Below are positions 12,032 to 15,005 of a stretch of DNA of 15,005 bases, one piece after another (position 1 is the first letter of the stretch; the number at the start of each line of letters is the position of its first letter). The translations under genes were made by a program, and so were the position numbers. The notes beneath the pieces were generated by a model that was not told the origin of the DNA, searched no databases, and saw only the letters and a program-made list of their open reading frames with translations. The stretch covers positions 1 through 15,005 of the forward strand of contig CALFSF010000129.1 of the NCBI GenBank assembly GCA_937917025.1. The letters run 5' to 3'. The stretch comes from an uncultured Paraburkholderia sp. (GTDB lineage: Bacteria; Pseudomonadota; Gammaproteobacteria; Burkholderiales; Burkholderiaceae).

Positions 12032-13603
12032 GTGACGACTTCTTCATTGCCCGAGCCTTCTTCGACACCTTGCGCATCTCCGCCCGATCGCGACGCGCAT
12101 GAAAACGTCCGCGTGCCGCGCGGCACGCTGATGATCCAGGGCACGACATCCGACGCGGGCAAGAGCACGCTCGTCGCGGGGCTGTGCCGGCTGGCGCGTC
12201 GCGCGGGCGTGAAGGTCGCGCCGTTCAAGCCGCAGAACATGGCGCTCAACAGCGCGGTGACGGTCGATGGCGGCGAGATCGGACGCGCGCAGGCGTTGCA
12301 GGCGGTGGCCGCCGGCATCGACGCGCACACGGACCTGAACCCCGTGCTGCTCAAGCCGACGAGCGACCGCGGCGCGCAGGTGATCATCCACGGCAAGGCG
12401 CGCGTGAACCTCGATGCGCGGGCGTATCACGACTACAAGCCGATCGCGTTCGAGGCCGTGCTGGAATCGTATGCGCGCCTGCAGGCGGCGTACGACACGA
12501 TCTTCGTCGAAGGCGCGGGCAGTCCGGCGGAAGTGAACCTGCGCGATCGCGACATCGCGAACATGGGGTTCGCCGAGGCCGTGGACTGCCCGGTCGTGCT
12601 GGTCGCCGATATCGATCGCGGCGGCGTGTTCGCGCACCTGACGGGCACGCTCGCGTGCCTCTCGCCGGGCGAGCAGGCGCGGGTGCGCGGTTTCATCATC
12701 AACCGGTTTCGCGGCGACATCGGCCTGCTGAAGCCCGGGCTCGACTGGCTCGAAGCGAAGACCGGCAAGCCGGTGCTCGGCGTCGTGCCGTATCTGCACG
12801 GCCTCACGCTCGACGCCGAGGACATGCTGCCGCGCGATCCGCATGCGGCCCATGCGGCCGATGGCGCCGCTGTGTTGCGTGTCGTCGTGCCGGCGTTGCC
12901 GCATATCAGCAATCACACCGATTTCGACGCGCTGCGCGCCCATCCCCAGGTGGAATTCAGCTACGTGCGCACCGGCACGGCGCCGCCGCCGGCGGACCTC
13001 GTGATCCTGCCCGGCTCGAAGAACGTGCAGGCCGATCTCGCGTGGCTGCGCAGCCAGGGCTGGGAAGAAGCGCTGCGTCGCCATCTGCGTTACGGGGGGC
13101 GCGTGATTGGCATCTGCGGCGGCATGCAGATGCTCGGGCGCGAAGTGGCGGACCCGCATGGCGTCGAAGGCGCGCCGGGGAGCGTCGCGGGGCTCGGCTG
13201 GCTCGACTATTCGACGACGCTCACAAAGGCGAAGACGCTGAAGAACGCGACAGGCCGCCTCGCGCTGGGCGACCCGGCCCTGGTGAAGGGATACGAAATC
13301 CATATGGGCGAGACGAAAGGGCCGGCGCTCGCGCGGCCGGCGGTGCAGCTAAATATCGATAGAACTGAAACGACGGCAGCGCGCCCCGACGGCGCGATTT
13401 CCGCCGATGGACAGATTTTCGCCACCTACCTGCACGGGCTCTTCGATACGCCGGAGGCGTGCAGCGCGATGCTCGCGTGGGCCGGTCTCGCCGACGCGCG
13501 GCATCTGGACTATTCCGCGCTGCGCGAGGCGTCGCTCGACCGCCTCGCCGACACCCTCGCCGCACACCTCGATCTGCCGAAGCTGTTTGGCGCGATCCGC
13601 TGA
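12032..13603 (+). CDS. cobQ: Cobyric acid synthase CobQ/CbiP
   Basis: This glutamine-dependent enzyme amidates carboxylates b, d, e and g of adenosylcobyrinic acid a,c-diamide to cobyric acid. The 523-residue reading has an N-terminal dethiobiotin-synthetase-like ATP domain with P-loop GTTSDAGKST (37-46), FKPQNMALNS (65-74), VEGAGSPAEVNL (159-170) and VADIDRGGVF (191-200). The C-terminal class I glutamine amidotransferase domain has Cys362 in GICGGMQMLG and His468 in FATYLHGLFD, with KGYEIHMGET (419-428). The GTG at 12032 adds a Ser/Pro-rich lead of about 33 residues; ATG at 12131 (Met34) would begin directly at the domain and is a real alternative, since neither start has a good ribosome site. 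Codons 440-448 are a local run of AT-rich rare codons. It is a single-gene unit divergent from cobU. Confidence 0.94.
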   Translation: MTTSSLPEPSSTPCASPPDRDAHENVRVPRGTLMIQGTTSDAGKSTLVAGLCRLARRAGVKVAPFKPQNMALNSAVTVDGGEIGRAQALQAVAAGIDAHTDLNPVLLKPTSDRGAQVIIHGKARVNLDARAYHDYKPIAFEAVLESYARLQAAYDTIFVEGAGSPAEVNLRDRDIANMGFAEAVDCPVVLVADIDRGGVFAHLTGTLACLSPGEQARVRGFIINRFRGDIGLLKPGLDWLEAKTGKPVLGVVPYLHGLTLDAEDMLPRDPHAAHAADGAAVLRVVVPALPHISNHTDFDALRAHPQVEFSYVRTGTAPPPADLVILPGSKNVQADLAWLRSQGWEEALRRHLRYGGRVIGICGGMQMLGREVADPHGVEGAPGSVAGLGWLDYSTTLTKAKTLKNATGRLALGDPALVKGYEIHMGETKGPALARPAVQLNIDRTETTAARPDGAISADGQIFATYLHGLFDTPEACSAMLAWAGLADARHLDYSALREASLDRLADTLAAHLDLPKLFGAIR

Positions 13604-13615
13604 AAAACGGATTAA

Positions 13616-13655
13616 CGCCTGCAAGGAAATAATCTAAGCCTTTCTGGCGGTTTTT
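13616..13655 (+). terminator. Possible terminator after cobQ
   Basis: CGCC (13616-13619) pairs with GGCG (13646-13649), and AAGG (13623-13626) with CCTT (13639-13642), around a 12-base loop. A T5 run follows at 13651-13655. The stem is interrupted by a 3-by-3 internal loop, so it may be weak. Confidence 0.35.
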
Positions 13656-13735
13656 CATCCTCGTGGGTTCGAATACAGTCTGCTCCATCGATGGCGCGCC
13701 TCGCGCCGTCTGTTCAACCCCTTGAGGAGCCGGAC

Positions 13736-14155
13736 ATGAATTCGACCCGTCACGCCGACGCAGCCGCCACGATCCTGCGGCTGGCCCTGGGCGTGCTGTA
13801 TCTCGCCCACAGTCTGCAAAAGATTTTCGTCTTCACGTTGCCTGGCACCGCCGCGTTTTTCGTGTCCGTCGGCGTGCCGGGATGGCTCGCGTACGTGACG
13901 GCGTTCGTCGAACTCGCCGGCGGCATCGCGTTGCTACTGGGCTTCCAGGTCCGCTGGGTCGCGCTCGTGCTGCTGCCGTTCATGCTGGGCGCGATGTCGG
14001 TTCATCTGCACAATGGATGGAGCTTTGCGGCGCCCCATGGCGGCTGGGAATACCCGGCGTTCTGGGCGGTCGCGCTGGTCGTGCAGGGATTGCTGGGCGG
14101 CGGGCTCTACGCCGTTGGCGCGGCGCGTGTACAGCGGCGGGCTGCCAGCGTGTGA
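13736..14155 (+). CDS. DoxX family membrane protein
   Basis: This is a small integral membrane protein of 139 residues with four hydrophobic segments (about 12-34, 43-67, 70-88 and 103-124), the layout of the DoxX family. N-terminal ILRLALGVLYLAHSLQKIF and the VTAFVELAGGIALLLGF segment are typical. DoxX proteins are related to a subunit of an archaeal thiosulfate:quinone oxidoreductase, and in bacteria have been tied to redox or stress functions, but the role of a given member is usually unknown. The ATG at 13736 is chosen over one 15 codons earlier because GAGGAG (13724-13729) sits six bases before it. It is separated from cobQ by 132 bp, with a possible weak promoter (TACAGT at 13674-13679), and is not obviously part of the cobalamin system. 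Confidence 0.88.
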   Translation: MNSTRHADAAATILRLALGVLYLAHSLQKIFVFTLPGTAAFFVSVGVPGWLAYVTAFVELAGGIALLLGFQVRWVALVLLPFMLGAMSVHLHNGWSFAAPHGGWEYPAFWAVALVVQGLLGGGLYAVGAARVQRRAASV

Positions 14156-14230
14156 GGTGTCTGGCCGCGATGTCCGGTGCGGCGGGCTATTGCCGTTGGC
14201 CTTGCCGTGCCGGATGATCGGCCCGGCCGT

Positions 14231-14258
14231 GCCGCCCCGTCTCGCGGGGCGGCGGTTT
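14231..14258 (+). terminator. Terminator after the DoxX gene
   Basis: An 8-bp GC stem, GCCGCCCC (14231-14238) with GGGGCGGC (14246-14253), is extended by one inner G-C pair and followed by GGTTT. The T-run is short (three), so efficiency is uncertain. On the minus strand no T-run follows, so it would serve the DoxX gene rather than the convergent ATPase gene. Confidence 0.5.
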
Positions 14259-14303
14259 CTCCGGGCGTGACGACAGGCCGGCTGCGCGTCGGGCCCGTGG
14301 TGT

Positions 14304-14933
14304 TCAACCCTTGCCGTTGGTCCATTCGATGATGGGTTGCCACTGTTCGAGGTCTTTCTCGACGCGGCTTTTGGCGACATCCCACAGCGTCAGCCCGTGC
14401 GCGGCCAGCTGGACGTAGTTCTGCGTATCGCGCAGATAGCCCAGTACCGGCAGTTCCAGCCCTTCGACGAAGCGATGCAGCTGGTCGGCCGAGCGCGTGC
14501 GCGCATCGACCCGCATGCCGACGACGCCCACTTCGATGCTGCCTTTGCGGACGGCCTTCTCTTTCGCGAGCCGCTCCAGAAATTCCTGCGTCGCGAGAAT
14601 ATCGAAGATGGACGGCTGGAGCGGCACGATGATCTTGTCCGCCAGTTCCAGCGCGGTGGTCATGCGCGTGCCGTGCAGGCCGGCCGGGGTGTCGATGATC
14701 GCGCGTTCGAGGCCTGCCGGCGGTTTCACCGGGGCGTCGTGATCGATTTCCCACCGCTCGATGGCGGGCAGCGCGCCGGGCCGCAAGTCGAGCCACGCGT
14801 GCGAGGAATGCTGTTTGTCCAGGTCCGCGAGCGCGACCCACTCGCCGGATGCCGCAAAAAAACCTGCCAGATTGGTAGAGAGCGTGCTTTTGCCGACGCC
14901 GCCCTTCTGATTCGCCACTACGATGACCGTCAT
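14304..14933 (-). CDS. ParA family ATPase (orphan)
   Basis: This is a 209-residue ParA/MinD-type ATPase with the deviant Walker A KGGVGKST (10-17, signature Lys10 and Lys15), the DLDKQHSSHAWL segment (37-48, where many relatives have D-D-P-Q) and a Walker B-like AIIDTPAGLHG. Such proteins position DNA or protein cargo by ATP-dependent binding to the nucleoid. There is no N-terminal DNA-binding helix-turn-helix domain, so it is the short ParA type. The ATG at 14933 has GGGAGA about four bases upstream on the minus strand. No parB-like gene or parS repeats are seen in the window; the downstream neighbour is the convergent DoxX gene, and the upstream side is cut by the window edge, so a partner could lie outside. 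The family is certain, the cargo is unknown. Confidence 0.9.
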   Translation of the reverse strand: MTVIVVANQKGGVGKSTLSTNLAGFFAASGEWVALADLDKQHSSHAWLDLRPGALPAIERWEIDHDAPVKPPAGLERAIIDTPAGLHGTRMTTALELADKIIVPLQPSIFDILATQEFLERLAKEKAVRKGSIEVGVVGMRVDARTRSADQLHRFVEGLELPVLGYLRDTQNYVQLAAHGLTLWDVAKSRVEKDLEQWQPIIEWTNGKG

Positions 14934-15005
14934 GAATTCTCCCGGGAAGAAGGCCGGCCGCGCCAGCCGGTTTGCCGTGCCTGGATGCCTGCCTTTCGCT
15001 TTGCA
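14934..15005. other. Upstream region of the ParA gene, window edge
   Basis: These 72 bases hold the ribosome site of the ParA-type gene (GGGAGA, minus strand, 14943-14938). No clear promoter or further gene start is visible before the window ends. Confidence 0.4.

Noticed and set aside
12044..13303. Antisense open frame of 419 codons opposite cobQ
   Set aside because: Arg/His-rich shadow of a strongly conserved enzyme gene with all catalytic motifs on the plus strand.
14934..14962. Cluster of restriction-site-like palindromes (GAATTC, CCCGGG, GGCCGGCC) resembling a cloning linker
   Set aside because: Such sites are expected in GC-rich DNA, and the stretch contains the natural ribosome site of the ParA-type gene; no vector sequence follows.

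Overview
The window is GC-rich chromosomal DNA from a betaproteobacterium of the Burkholderiaceae (Burkholderia, Paraburkholderia or Caballeronia type). This is inferred from the zapB-like/zapA/6S RNA/EVE block, the codon use, and the protein character of the cobalamin genes; species cannot be set from sequence reading alone. No insertion sequence, CRISPR array, tRNA or rRNA gene was seen.

Layout. (1) About 129-1662, minus strand: a zapB-like coiled-coil gene and zapA (cell division, ATGA overlap), then a 6S RNA gene (about 674-850) with a strong terminator, then an EVE-domain gene. (2) 1797-8489, plus strand: a near-consensus sigma70 promoter, a complete cobalamin riboswitch leader and the compact operon btuB-btuC-btuD-cobT-cobS-cobC. 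(3) 8533-11957, minus strand: cobU-cbiB-cobD-btuF, every junction overlapping by 4 to 8 bases. (4) 12032-13603, plus strand: cobyric acid synthase (cobQ/cbiP), divergent from cobU across 74 bp. (5) 13736-14933: a DoxX-family membrane protein, convergent with an orphan ParA-type ATPase.

How it works together. BtuB (outer membrane), BtuF (periplasm) and BtuCD (inner membrane) import corrinoids. CobQ amidates the adenosylated ring to cobyric acid. CobD (threonine-phosphate decarboxylase) and CbiB make and attach the aminopropanol-phosphate arm. CobU activates it to adenosylcobinamide-GDP. CobT makes alpha-ribazole phosphate, CobS joins the two halves, and CobC is the phosphatase. The block therefore holds uptake plus nearly all of the late (amidation, arm and nucleotide-loop) steps. 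Corrin-ring genes, the corrinoid adenosyltransferase, DMB synthesis (bluB) and TonB/ExbBD are not present here. Only the btuB operon carries a visible riboswitch; the divergent cobU and cobQ units have no room for one.

Most of the window is a recognisable system. The points most worth a second look are the split regulation of transporter parts, a possible lipobox in BtuF, the long linker and QQQ end of BtuB, a rare-codon patch in cobQ, and the orphan ParA.
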